Under the pieces are notes generated by a model. That model searched no databases. It saw only the letters and a program-made list of their open reading frames with translations, and was not told the origin of the DNA. DNA of 5,651 nucleotides from Alphaproteobacteria bacterium (GTDB lineage Bacteria > Pseudomonadota > Alphaproteobacteria > JANQSM01): NCBI GenBank assembly GCA_028284025.1, contig JANQSM010000188.1, positions 1 through 5,651 of the forward strand, written 5' to 3'. Position numbers and translations under genes: made by a program. Positions 1 to 5,651 of this stretch are shown here, piece by piece. How positions within the stretch are numbered: position 1 is the stretch's first letter; each line of letters starts with the position of its first letter.

Positions 1-412
1 ATAATAAAATCACCACACCCAACATCCACAAAAGCTCTCGCGGTTTTTTGTAAGAGCCATAATACAGCCCGCGGAACATATGGATATACACCACAATAAA
101 AAACATGCTGGCACCATTGGCATGGATATACCGAATCAGCCAACCGTTGTTTACATCTCGCATAATGCGCTCCACGCTTTCAAACGCATAATCGGTATGA
201 GCCGTATATTGCATCGCCAGCACAATGCCGGATACAATCATCACTACCAGAATAAACATGGCCAAGGCGCCAAAGTTCCATAAATAATTAAAATTCTTGG
301 GCGTTGGAAATTGGGCGTATTCACGATGTAGCAGTGTAAAAATCGGCAGGCGTTCATCTACCCATCGCAAAACAGGGTTTTGAATTTTGGATTCGAACAG
401 TTTGTTTGCCAT
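1..412 (-). CDS. petB: Cytochrome b subunit of the cytochrome bc1 complex, N-terminal part (cut by left edge)
   Basis: This is the first 137 codons of cytochrome b, read on the minus strand from an ATG at 412-410; the rest lies beyond the window. Cytochrome b is the membrane core of ubiquinol:cytochrome c oxidoreductase, carrying hemes bL and bH and both quinone sites. Visible are a first hydrophobic helix (about residues 44-67, ending in LAMQY), the surface segment [20 protein letters not shown], and a second helix with His97 (YIHANGAS) and His111 ([13 protein letters not shown]). These two histidines, 14 residues apart, fit the family's first pair of heme ligands. The segment after [12 protein letters not shown] starts the next helix. 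The gene begins 8 nt after the petA stop. Only a weak GGA about 11 nt upstream could serve as a ribosome binding site, so coupling to petA translation is likely. The family assignment is very secure; the symbol could equally be fbcB. Confidence 0.96.
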   Translation of the reverse strand, partial: MANKLFESKIQNPVLRWVDERLPIFTLLHREYAQFPTPKNFNYLWNFGALAMFILVVMIVSGIVLAMQYTAHTDYAFESVERIMRDVNNGWLIRYIHANGASMFFIVVYIHMFRGLYYGSYKKPRELLWMLGVVILL

Positions 413-420
413 TTTATTTT

Positions 421-954
421 TTATCCAATCTTGACTGTCGTATTATCTACAAATTCATGAGGTGGCACCTCTAGATTCTTGGGAGCAGGACCTTTTCTGA
501 TCCGACCAGCACTATCATAGTGTGATCCATGACATGGACAGAACCACCCTCCAAAATCTCCTGTCGGGTCCCCTTGCTTTTGACCCAAAGGCACACAGCC
601 CAAATGTGTACAAATCCCAACCATAATCAACCATTCAGGCTTTGTGGTTCGTTGCTCATCTGTGGCAGGGTCCAGTAAATCCCACTGCTCCACACGGCGC
701 GCCTCTTCAATTTCTTCTTGTGTACGATGACGAATAAACACTGGTTTACCACGCCATTTCACAGTTATACTTTGTCCCACCGCGATTGGGGCAAGATCAA
801 TCTCCACACTTGCCAGTGCCCGCACATCCGCCGCCGGGTTTAGTGTATCAATAAACGGCCAAGCAGCCGCAGCTACACCAGCAACTGTCAATGCTCCTGT
901 TGTAAGATGGATGAAATCGCGTCGGGTTTGTTTCTTTTTAACCTTAGCAGCCAT
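421..954 (-). CDS. petA: Rieske iron-sulfur protein of the cytochrome bc1 complex
   Basis: A 177-residue Rieske [2Fe-2S] subunit that carries electrons from ubiquinol bound at cytochrome b to cytochrome c1. The N-terminus has a twin-arginine motif (RRDF at residues 11-14) after a lysine-rich stretch, then a hydrophobic anchor at about 17-35. This fits Tat export with the signal retained as a membrane anchor. The cluster-binding motifs are intact: CTHLGC (Cys115 and His117 as ligands, Cys120 for the disulfide) and CPCHGSHYD (Cys139 and His142 as ligands, Cys141 for the disulfide), followed by the GPAP proline loop at 155-158. Ser144 and Tyr146, known to tune the potential in this family, are present. 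Length is normal for the alphaproteobacterial protein. The ATG has AGGAA 6 nt upstream. It is the first gene of the operon, with petB directly downstream, and diverges from trmL. Confidence 0.97.
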   Translation of the reverse strand: MAAKVKKKQTRRDFIHLTTGALTVAGVAAAAWPFIDTLNPAADVRALASVEIDLAPIAVGQSITVKWRGKPVFIRHRTQEEIEEARRVEQWDLLDPATDEQRTTKPEWLIMVGICTHLGCVPLGQKQGDPTGDFGGWFCPCHGSHYDSAGRIRKGPAPKNLEVPPHEFVDNTTVKIG

Positions 955-960
955 TTTTCG

Positions 961-965
961 TTCCT
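961..965 (-). promoter_or_regulatory. Ribosome binding site of petA
   Basis: On the minus strand AGGAA lies 6 nt before the petA ATG, a good Shine-Dalgarno match at a normal distance. It supports the chosen start codon. Confidence 0.6.
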
Positions 966-975
966 ATTTTTCCTC

Positions 976-1004
976 TATATAAGATTAGAGCTGAATTTTT
1001 TAAA
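976..1004 (-). promoter_or_regulatory. Candidate sigma70-type promoter for the petAB operon
   Basis: On the minus strand TTTAAA (999-1004) and TATATA (976-981) are separated by 17 nt. Each matches 4 of 6 consensus positions. A start near 969 would leave a leader of only about 15 nt holding the AGGAA site. The local sequence is AT-rich, so chance matches are easy; this is a weak, motif-only call. The rest of the 125-bp petA-trmL spacer (955-1079) shows no other convincing site and no hairpin terminator. Confidence 0.22.
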
Positions 1005-1079
1005 ACCCTGAGGTAGAGTAACGCATTTGTCGTTCAAAGTATGAAACTTTTTGACTTGTCGCGATGCTAAGAGCTTAAT

Positions 1080-1538
1080 ATGCGGATTACGTTATTTCAA
1101 CCAGATATTCCCCAAAACACAGGTACAATTTTGCGCCTTGCCGCTTGTATGGGGGTGGATGTGGATATTATTGAGCCGTGCGGATTCGTCTTCAGCGACG
1201 CTAAATTCAAGCGAGCCGGGATGGATTACATTGAAAACATGGACATAATCCGGCATGAAAACTGGGCGGCATTTCGGCAACACTATGCGGATCGGCGACT
1301 GGTTTTGCTGACCACAAAGGCCGAAACATCATTTCTGGATTTTAAATTTCAAGCCCAGGACATTCTGATTTTTGGTCAAGAAAGTGCCGGTGCACCCGAT
1401 GAATTGCATGAATCTGTAAATGAACGGGTCCTGATTCCTATGCAACCGGGCATGCGGTCTTTAAATATTGCTGTGTCGGCTGCCATGACTATGTGCGAAG
1501 GCTTACGCCAGACTGGCTTGTTCCCCAAGATGGGCTAG
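1080..1538 (+). CDS. trmL: tRNA (cytidine/uridine(34)-2'-O)-methyltransferase TrmL, SPOUT family
   Basis: A 152-residue protein aligned by eye over its whole length with TrmL, which uses S-adenosylmethionine to 2'-O-methylate the wobble nucleotide (position 34) of tRNA-Leu isoacceptors. The N-terminal ITLFQPDIPQNTG (residues 3-15) with RLAA following is motif 1. IIEPCGF (30-36) and RAGMDY (45-50) are family hallmarks. FGQESAGAP (98-106) and PMQPGMRSLNIAVSAAM (120-136) form the trefoil-knot cofactor site. The chain ends soon after EGLRQTG, as is usual. The ATG at 1080 begins MRITLFQPDIP and matches the normal family N-terminus; a GTG or ATG further out would be in another frame. Only a weak AAGAG (1069-1073) precedes it. 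It diverges from petA, and its last 36 bp overlap the 3' end of cca on the other strand. Confidence 0.93.
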   Translation: MRITLFQPDIPQNTGTILRLAACMGVDVDIIEPCGFVFSDAKFKRAGMDYIENMDIIRHENWAAFRQHYADRRLVLLTTKAETSFLDFKFQAQDILIFGQESAGAPDELHESVNERVLIPMQPGMRSLNIAVSAAMTMCEGLRQTGLFPKMG

Positions 1539-2729
1539 GCACTCTTCCCGCGAAGGTGCAAAGCTTTGATCCACCCACCAGTTTTCTGTTTGACTTAAAG
1601 TAGCTCCGACGGCTTTCCCTTCCAGGCCAAGTTCTAAAGCATCCTGACCAGTCAGTGGAAAAGTTTGAGGTTGCCAATGCTTCCAGGCCTGCAAGGCATC
1701 TTCAAACGCGCCTTCCTCAAAGTCCCCTGCAACATGCATTAAAAGAATATGATCCAGAAAAATGTCCGGACCCAAAAAATAAAGCCCTCTGTGGAACGGC
1801 TTCGTGATCAATTGTACTGCTTGTTTGTCATTTAGCTGTGCCAGATGTTTCTTTTCTTTATTTGATAATTTAAATGATTGGGCAAAAGCATCAATGTTTT
1901 CAGGCTTATCAAGAAATGCCAAAAGAGAGGTAAGACGACGAACAGCCGTTGTCGCAAGATCATGGCTTTTTTCCAACTCTACCAATGTGGCAAGAGCTTT
2001 TAGATCTTTAACCTCCAAAATAGCGCCAAGCACACCGTGTTTTTGCATCAACTCCAATACTGGTGCAGGGTTGGGAGCAAGCAAAATTTTAAAAAACTCA
2101 GCATGAATGCGCTCACCTGACAAGGTTTTAATCTCACCGGCAAATTCTTGACACGCCAGTAAAGCTTCCTGGCCCAATTCTTCTTTGCCGTAATAAGCAT
2201 AAAACCGGAACAGACGTAAAATTCTTAAATAGTCTTCCTGGATTCGATCCGCGGGTATCCCGACAAACTGCACCCGACCCGCTGTCAAATCCTCAAAACC
2301 GGTAAAATAATCATACACCGTGCCATCAGAATCCATAGACAAAGCGTTCATTGTAAAATCACGCCTGGCGGCATCTTCTGCCCAATCTGATGTGAATGCC
2401 ACCTTGGCATGACGGCCATAAGTTTCCACATCCTTACGCAAGGTGGTTATTTCAAAAGGCTTGCCTTCAATAATCACCGTAACAGTCCCGTGGTCAATCC
2501 CGGTGGGCACCACGTTGATGTTTTGGGTTGATAATTTTTCCTGTACGGTCTCCGGCGGCACCGGAGTGGCCAAATCCAGATCCTGGCTTTGTTTCCCAAG
2601 CAATGCATCCCGCACACAGCCCCCCACAAAACGCACGGGTATGTCTTGAGCATCGCATACCTCCAACAAGGTGCGTGTCGTCTTTTCCTGCATCCAGGTG
2701 GGTAAGGATATTTTTTGTGTGTGGACCAT
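1503..2729 (-). CDS. cca: CCA tRNA nucleotidyltransferase (class II)
   Basis: A 408-residue class II nucleotidyltransferase of the CCA-adding enzyme / poly(A) polymerase family, which builds or repairs the 3' CCA end of tRNAs from CTP and ATP. The head domain shows GGCVRDALLG (residues 36-45) and the two metal-binding aspartates in DLDLAT (Asp50, Asp52). LRKDVETYGRHA (97-108), DAARRDFTMNAL (119-130, the RRDFTxNA motif) and EDYLRILRLFRF (165-176) follow. The C-terminal part is the helical tRNA-binding body; I see no HD phosphohydrolase motif. Length is normal for alphaproteobacterial Cca. AGGA lies 8 nt before the ATG. The alternative is a poly(A) polymerase, which shares these motifs, but single-copy alphaproteobacterial proteins of this type are normally taken as Cca. 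The upstream neighbour is a DUF6111-like gene 44 nt away, probably in the same transcript. Confidence 0.93.
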   Translation of the reverse strand: MVHTQKISLPTWMQEKTTRTLLEVCDAQDIPVRFVGGCVRDALLGKQSQDLDLATPVPPETVQEKLSTQNINVVPTGIDHGTVTVIIEGKPFEITTLRKDVETYGRHAKVAFTSDWAEDAARRDFTMNALSMDSDGTVYDYFTGFEDLTAGRVQFVGIPADRIQEDYLRILRLFRFYAYYGKEELGQEALLACQEFAGEIKTLSGERIHAEFFKILLAPNPAPVLELMQKHGVLGAILEVKDLKALATLVELEKSHDLATTAVRRLTSLLAFLDKPENIDAFAQSFKLSNKEKKHLAQLNDKQAVQLITKPFHRGLYFLGPDIFLDHILLMHVAGDFEEGAFEDALQAWKHWQPQTFPLTGQDALELGLEGKAVGATLSQTENWWVDQSFAPSREECLAHLGEQASLA

Positions 2730-2730
2730 T

Positions 2731-2780
2731 TTGTTTTTCCTGTTTATTCCTGCTTATTCTTATTTACTCTTATTTATTCT
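2731..2780 (-). repeat. Degenerate 10-bp tandem repeat, four clear copies and one decayed
   Basis: Read on the minus strand, 2780 to 2731 splits into five successive decamers: AGAATAAATA, AGAGTAAATA, AGAATAAGCA, GGAATAAACA and GGAAAAACAA. The first four agree on RGARTAA followed by a variable end; the fifth is decayed. The array covers the last codon and stop of the DUF6111-like gene, the whole spacer, and the cca ribosome binding site. Its units carry TAA codons. The same GGAATAAA core recurs once more, in the same orientation, just before the DUF6111-like start (3061-3068). The phase is clear by eye, but the low complexity means part of it could be chance. Confidence 0.55.
2738..2741 (-). 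promoter_or_regulatory. Ribosome binding site of cca
   Basis: AGGA on the minus strand, 8 nt before the cca ATG. It sits at the boundary between the last two units of a 10-bp repeat. A second AGGA one unit further upstream (2748-2751) lies too far away to serve this start. Confidence 0.5.
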
Positions 2781-3052
2781 GGGGGCGGGATCGTTCGACC
2801 AGGAATAACTTTTCCATCCACAGTATGTGGTGGAATATACGTTCCACCTGCTTTGGTGCCCAGACTAAAAGAATATGCCACCAGTGTTGCTGTCACCAAC
2901 CCTAACCCGATAAGACCCAGAGTGATAAAAGGATAATTCTTAAATTTCTTGATCTTTTCATTACGTACTCGAGCCAAACCCAGACAAACGAAAAAATAAA
3001 CCAGCACCGGCAAAAGCAGCGGGATGGCAAGCAGTAGTAAATTCCTCAACAT
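2774..3052 (-). CDS. Small two-helix membrane protein, DUF6111-like
   Basis: A 92-residue protein with two hydrophobic segments: residues about 3-28 (leucine-rich) and about 42-64. They are separated by a basic loop (RVRNEKIKKFKNYP), which by the positive-inside rule should be cytoplasmic, leaving both ends outside. The tail GGTYIPPHTVDGKVIPG (69-85) resembles the conserved G-Y-x-P-x-H-x-x-x-G-x-x-x-P-G ending I recall for DUF6111, a small alphaproteobacterial family often found beside cca. This is a memory-based match, not a search. The biochemical function is unknown and none is proposed. AGGAA (3062-3066) lies about 12 nt before the ATG, a little far, so a slightly later start is possible. 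It precedes cca on the same strand and diverges from moxR. Confidence 0.75.
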   Translation of the reverse strand: MLRNLLLLAIPLLLPVLVYFFVCLGLARVRNEKIKKFKNYPFITLGLIGLGLVTATLVAYSFSLGTKAGGTYIPPHTVDGKVIPGRTIPPPE

Positions 3053-3128
3053 AGATTTAATTTATTCCTTTTTTAATTGTGTTGTATATCCTATTTTAGA
3101 AATACACTTTACATGAGTATAGGCTGTG
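3053..3128. promoter_or_regulatory. Divergent intergenic region between the DUF6111-cca and moxR clusters
   Basis: This 76-bp AT-rich spacer must drive both divergent units unless they are read from further away. On the minus strand TAAAAT (3093-3098) is a fair -10 match but has no good -35 box at 16-18 nt. On the plus strand TACACT (3103-3108) is a weak -10 candidate. TGTAT (3083-3087) and ATACA (3102-3106) form a short imperfect dyad with 14 nt between arms, which could be an operator but is too short to trust. No terminator is visible. Confidence 0.3.
3121..3123 (+). promoter_or_regulatory. Ribosome binding site choosing the moxR start
   Basis: AGG (TAGG at 3120-3123) ends 5 nt before the ATG at 3129 but only 2 nt before the adjacent GTG at 3126. 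The spacing favours the ATG, though the difference is only one residue. Confidence 0.4.
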
Positions 3129-4136
3129 ATGAAACAAACTTCAAAAACACGTTCCCGCGCAGATGATACTGTCAAGAAGGCAGACAAAATTGCCCAAAAT
3201 CTGCAAGAGGTAAAAACAGCCATACAGTCTGTCATTTTCGGACAGGATGATGTCGTAGACCAAACCTTGGTGACTTTGCTAAGTGGTGGACATTGTCTTT
3301 TGATTGGGTTACCCGGTCTGGCTAAAACAAAGCTGGTAAATACAGTCAGTACTGTGATGGGATTGGATCACAACCGGGTGCAATGTACCCCTGACCTAAT
3401 GCCTTCGGATATTTTAGGATCGGAGGTTTTGGAAGAAGGCAAAGATAAGAAAAGATCTTTTCGCTTTATCAAAGGGCCGGTATTCTGCCAGATGTTAATG
3501 GCAGATGAAATCAACCGTGCCAATCCGCGTACCCAGTCCGCCTTGTTACAGGCCATGCAGGAAAAGCAGGTTACCATTGCCGGTGAAGATTATGACTTAC
3601 CCAAGCCATTCCATGTATTTGCTACACAAAACCCGATTGAACAGGAAGGAACCTATCCCTTGCCGGAAGCCCAGCTGGACCGGTTTATGTTGCAAATTAA
3701 CGTGACCTACCCTGATGAAGCCGCAGAACAAAAAATGCTGATCAGCACCACCGGAGCAAAAGAAGCCAGCATCAAGAAAAAGATGGGGCCTAAAGATTTG
3801 ATAGAAGCCCAGAGCCTGGTGCGCAAAATGCCAATAACAGAAGAACTGACCGATATTATTTTAAAATTAGTGCGCAATGGCCGTCCGGATTCTACCGATC
3901 TAAAAACCGTTTCTCAAAATGTGAACTGGGGGCCAGGGCCACGGGCATCGCAAACGTTTTCTCTGGCGATTCGTGCACGTGCCTTGCTGGATGGCCGTTT
4001 GGCACCTTCTATTGATGATGTCACCGCCTTAGCCTATCCGATTTTGCGCCACCGCATGTCCCTTAACTTTGCTGCCAAAGCTGAAGGTATCAAAATTGAA
4101 GATGTAATTCGCAAGCTCCTCAACCTGATTGAATAA
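3129..4136 (+). CDS. MoxR-family AAA+ ATPase
   Basis: A 335-residue MoxR-type ATPase, thought to use ATP to remodel or insert cofactors into client proteins together with von Willebrand A-like partners. Numbering from the ATG at 3129 (an in-frame GTG lies one codon earlier), the Walker A loop is GLPGLAKT (60-67) and Walker B is LMADEIN (123-129). Sensor 1 lies in FATQNP (164-169), followed by the MoxR signature EGTYPLPEAQLDRF (173-186) with a probable arginine finger at Arg185. Sensor 2 is in GPGPRASQ (268-275). All key residues are present and the length is normal. The first 20 residues are charged and variable. The next gene starts 2 nt after the stop, so these two are surely co-transcribed. 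The general family is certain; the client protein is unknown. Confidence 0.95.
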   Translation: MKQTSKTRSRADDTVKKADKIAQNLQEVKTAIQSVIFGQDDVVDQTLVTLLSGGHCLLIGLPGLAKTKLVNTVSTVMGLDHNRVQCTPDLMPSDILGSEVLEEGKDKKRSFRFIKGPVFCQMLMADEINRANPRTQSALLQAMQEKQVTIAGEDYDLPKPFHVFATQNPIEQEGTYPLPEAQLDRFMLQINVTYPDEAAEQKMLISTTGAKEASIKKKMGPKDLIEAQSLVRKMPITEELTDIILKLVRNGRPDSTDLKTVSQNVNWGPGPRASQTFSLAIRARALLDGRLAPSIDDVTALAYPILRHRMSLNFAAKAEGIKIEDVIRKLLNLIE

Positions 4137-4138
4137 AC

Positions 4139-5041
4139 ATGTTGCAGTCCAGCCATTTTAAATTAAAGGGCATTAAGCAGACCGCCGAAGATCTGGCTTA
4201 TCCGTTGCCGCCCCTTGTACTGGAAGCAGAACGGGTTGCTGAGAATGTTTCCCTGGGCATTCACGGACGTCGCAAACCCGGTATGGGGGAAGCTTTCTGG
4301 AATTTCCGCCCGTACCTGTTTGGAGATGAAACCGCCAAAATTGACTGGCGCCAAACGGCTAAGACCGAAACCGTCTACATTCGGGAGAAAGAGGCAGAAG
4401 TCACCCAAAGTGTCTGGCTGTGGCGCGATGCCAGCGAATCTATGCACTACACATCCAGCCGCCGTTATATGACCAAATTGCAGTATGCCAACCTGATGAT
4501 CCTGGCAACGGGGGCACTTTTGACTCGGGCGGGAGAACAATACACGTTTCTGGATGCAGGCCTGCCTTTATCCAGTGGTCGACTGGCCTTGCGCCGAATT
4601 GCCCAACTGGTCGACAGTAAAAAAGGGGAAGATGCCAATATTAAAACCGCCAGCCTGCCACATTCTGTTAACCTGCCCCAGAATGCGTTTGTGATTTTGA
4701 TTGGAGATTTTCTTGTCCCTCCCCTCCATCTAAAACGTCTGGTTGCTAAAATGATTTCTCATAAGGTCCGCGGCCATGTCATGCATATTTATGATGAGGC
4801 TGAAAAAAATCTGCCATTCCAGGGACGCATCCGATTTCAAGATTTGGAATCTGACCAGGGTGTTTTAATCAAAAATATTTCTGACATCCGGTCTGAATAC
4901 AAAGATTTATTTTCAGAACATGTTCAGGAAATTGAACAAATTACCAAGCAAGCCAACTGGACATTTTCCTCTCACAGCACAGCCCAGAAAGCAGAAAAAA
5001 CCCTGCTTGATTTTTATACTGTTGTTTCCTCACACGGATGA
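4139..5041 (+). CDS. DUF58 domain protein (vWA-like, MoxR partner)
   Basis: A 300-residue DUF58 protein, the usual second member of MoxR clusters. The DUF58 signature is clear: GRRKPGMGEAFWNFRPY (residues 43-59), FGDETAKIDWRQTAK (61-75), then IREKEAE (81-87). DASES (97-101) fits the DxSxS part of a MIDAS metal site, and VILIGDF (185-191) supplies a later aspartate at 190, as in von Willebrand A folds. No transmembrane segment or signal peptide is evident, so it is likely cytoplasmic or peripheral at the membrane. The late segment with LPFQGRIRFQDLE (225-237) is typical of alphaproteobacterial versions. The start lies 2 nt after the moxR stop with no Shine-Dalgarno sequence before it, which suggests translation by re-initiation. 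The next gene follows after 12 nt. The biochemical role is inferred from the neighbours only. Confidence 0.93.
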   Translation: MLQSSHFKLKGIKQTAEDLAYPLPPLVLEAERVAENVSLGIHGRRKPGMGEAFWNFRPYLFGDETAKIDWRQTAKTETVYIREKEAEVTQSVWLWRDASESMHYTSSRRYMTKLQYANLMILATGALLTRAGEQYTFLDAGLPLSSGRLALRRIAQLVDSKKGEDANIKTASLPHSVNLPQNAFVILIGDFLVPPLHLKRLVAKMISHKVRGHVMHIYDEAEKNLPFQGRIRFQDLESDQGVLIKNISDIRSEYKDLFSEHVQEIEQITKQANWTFSSHSTAQKAEKTLLDFYTVVSSHG

Positions 5042-5053
5042 TAAATTAAACCC

Positions 5054-5651
5054 ATGTCTGGCTGGTTATCAAGTTTCAGTTTTGCAAGCCCCTGGGTTAT
5101 GTTGGCTCTGGTGCTGTTGCCAGTAATCTGGCGACTGATTCGTTCTATTCCGCCCGCACCACGTGTACGCCAGTTTCCCGCCGTTACTTTTTTAATGAAA
5201 GTCAGCCCCAGCACGGAAACGGTTTTAAAAGCCCCATTGTGGTTGATTCTATTACGCTTGTTTGCCGTGGCTGTTTTTATTCTGGCATTAAGTCAACCGA
5301 CCTATCATCCCAATATTGAAAATCCGGTGGAAGGATCTGCAGTTTTTATTATGGAAAACAGCTGGTCTTCTGCCCACAATTTTGAAATCCAAAAACAACG
5401 ATTAAAGGAAAAGGCACGCGCAGTCCATCAGAACGGGTATAACGTTTCTATTGTCACCACTGCCCCAAGCGAAGATGGGTTTCATAAAATTCTTTTGGAT
5501 AGTTTTTCAGCCGCACGAACGGATGAATTTATCGAAGCCTTAACTCCTTATCCGTGGAAGGTGGACTACTCAAAAGTCGGCACAATTATGAAAAACAATG
5601 ATCTGATTCACATGCCCCATATTGTCTGGCTACACGATGGAATTTTGCATG
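5054..5651 (+). CDS. BatA-like two-helix membrane protein, probable DUF4159 family (cut by right edge)
   Basis: The first 199 codons of a membrane protein that runs off the right edge. It opens with a BatA-type N-terminal double transmembrane region: helix 1 about residues 10-29 (SFASPWVMLALVLLPVIW), the proline-rich link SIPPAPRVRQFP, then helix 2 about 62-81 ending ILALSQP. The following AVFIMENSWSSA (96-107) occupies the place of the first vWA strand and metal loop. In the large alphaproteobacterial DUF4159 proteins that follow DUF58 genes, the region reads similarly (D-N/D-G-W-A-A), so this family is the best guess. The defining C-terminal domain is outside the window. No Shine-Dalgarno sequence precedes the ATG, 12 nt after the DUF58 stop, which again fits translational coupling. 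The upstream context (MoxR, DUF58) strongly supports the call; a plain BatA/BatB-like protein is the alternative. Confidence 0.85.
   Translation, partial: MSGWLSSFSFASPWVMLALVLLPVIWRLIRSIPPAPRVRQFPAVTFLMKVSPSTETVLKAPLWLILLRLFAVAVFILALSQPTYHPNIENPVEGSAVFIMENSWSSAHNFEIQKQRLKEKARAVHQNGYNVSIVTTAPSEDGFHKILLDSFSAARTDEFIEALTPYPWKVDYSKVGTIMKNNDLIHMPHIVWLHDGILH

Noticed and set aside
98..106. TrmL motif 2 (residues 98-106) reading FGQESAGAP instead of the E. coli-like FGPExxGLP
   Set aside because: The positions given are residues of TrmL. Variants with ESAG at this place are, as I recall, common in alphaproteobacterial TrmL, so it is lineage variation and not a lost active site.
80..283. 67-codon open frame on the plus strand
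   Set aside because: It is exactly antisense to cytochrome b, which has clear family motifs; its peptide has no recognisable domain.
1051..1056. TTGACT as a -35 box for trmL
   Set aside because: At 16-18 nt spacing the -10 box would fall on the trmL start codon region, leaving no leader; no fitting -10 sequence is present.
1804..2106. 100-codon plus-strand frame opposite cca
   Set aside because: Shadow of the cca reading frame; cysteine- and serine-rich composition typical of a false frame.
2528..2905. 125-codon plus-strand frame across the cca start and the DUF6111-like gene
   Set aside because: It lies opposite two supported genes and the repeat; the hydrophobic middle is just the T-rich strand of the repeat.
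3083..3106. TGTAT-N14-ATACA dyad as an operator before moxR
   Set aside because: Arms of 5 bp in an AT-rich spacer are expected by chance, and the match does not extend; noted only within the intergenic entry.
4163..4540. 125-codon minus-strand frame inside the DUF58 gene
   Set aside because: Fully antisense to a well-supported gene; no domain and no ribosome binding site worth noting.

Overview
The window looks like chromosomal DNA from an alphaproteobacterium of moderate G+C content (judged by eye, not computed). The evidence is the protein sequences. The Rieske and cytochrome b proteins are of the alphaproteobacterial bc1 type. The TrmL has a typical alphaproteobacterial ending. A CCA-adding enzyme sits next to a small DUF6111-like membrane protein, and a MoxR / DUF58 / BatA-DUF4159 gene set follows. 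I cannot place the organism below class. Nearly every base is coding: seven genes are supported, two of them cut by the window edges. There is no gene-free stretch above 300 bases. I see no tRNA, rRNA, insertion sequence, CRISPR array or attachment site.

Left block (1-954, minus strand): the start of a cytochrome bc1 operon, petA (Rieske Fe-S protein, with a twin-arginine signal) followed 8 nt later by petB (cytochrome b, cut by the left edge). Cytochrome c1 would be expected next, outside the window. A 125-bp divergent spacer separates petA from trmL (1080-1538, plus), a SPOUT tRNA wobble-nucleotide 2'-O-methyltransferase.

Middle block (1503-3052, minus strand): a DUF6111-like 92-residue membrane protein, then a class II CCA tRNA nucleotidyltransferase. 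The 3' ends of cca and trmL converge and overlap by 36 bp. The short DUF6111-cca junction is built of a degenerate 10-bp tandem repeat that carries the DUF6111-like stop codon and the cca ribosome binding site.

Right block (3129-5651, plus strand): a tight three-gene cluster of a MoxR AAA+ ATPase, a DUF58 protein with a MIDAS-like motif, and a two-helix BatA-like/DUF4159-type membrane protein cut by the right edge. Such sets are thought to act as an ATPase plus von Willebrand A-like partners at the membrane, possibly as a metal-dependent chaperone or envelope-stress system. In alphaproteobacteria the client is not known.

I found no clearly new system. The points most worth a second look are the decamer repeat at the DUF6111-cca junction, the trmL/cca antisense overlap, the little-studied MoxR-DUF58-DUF4159 cluster, and the apparently non-canonical metal site in its last protein.
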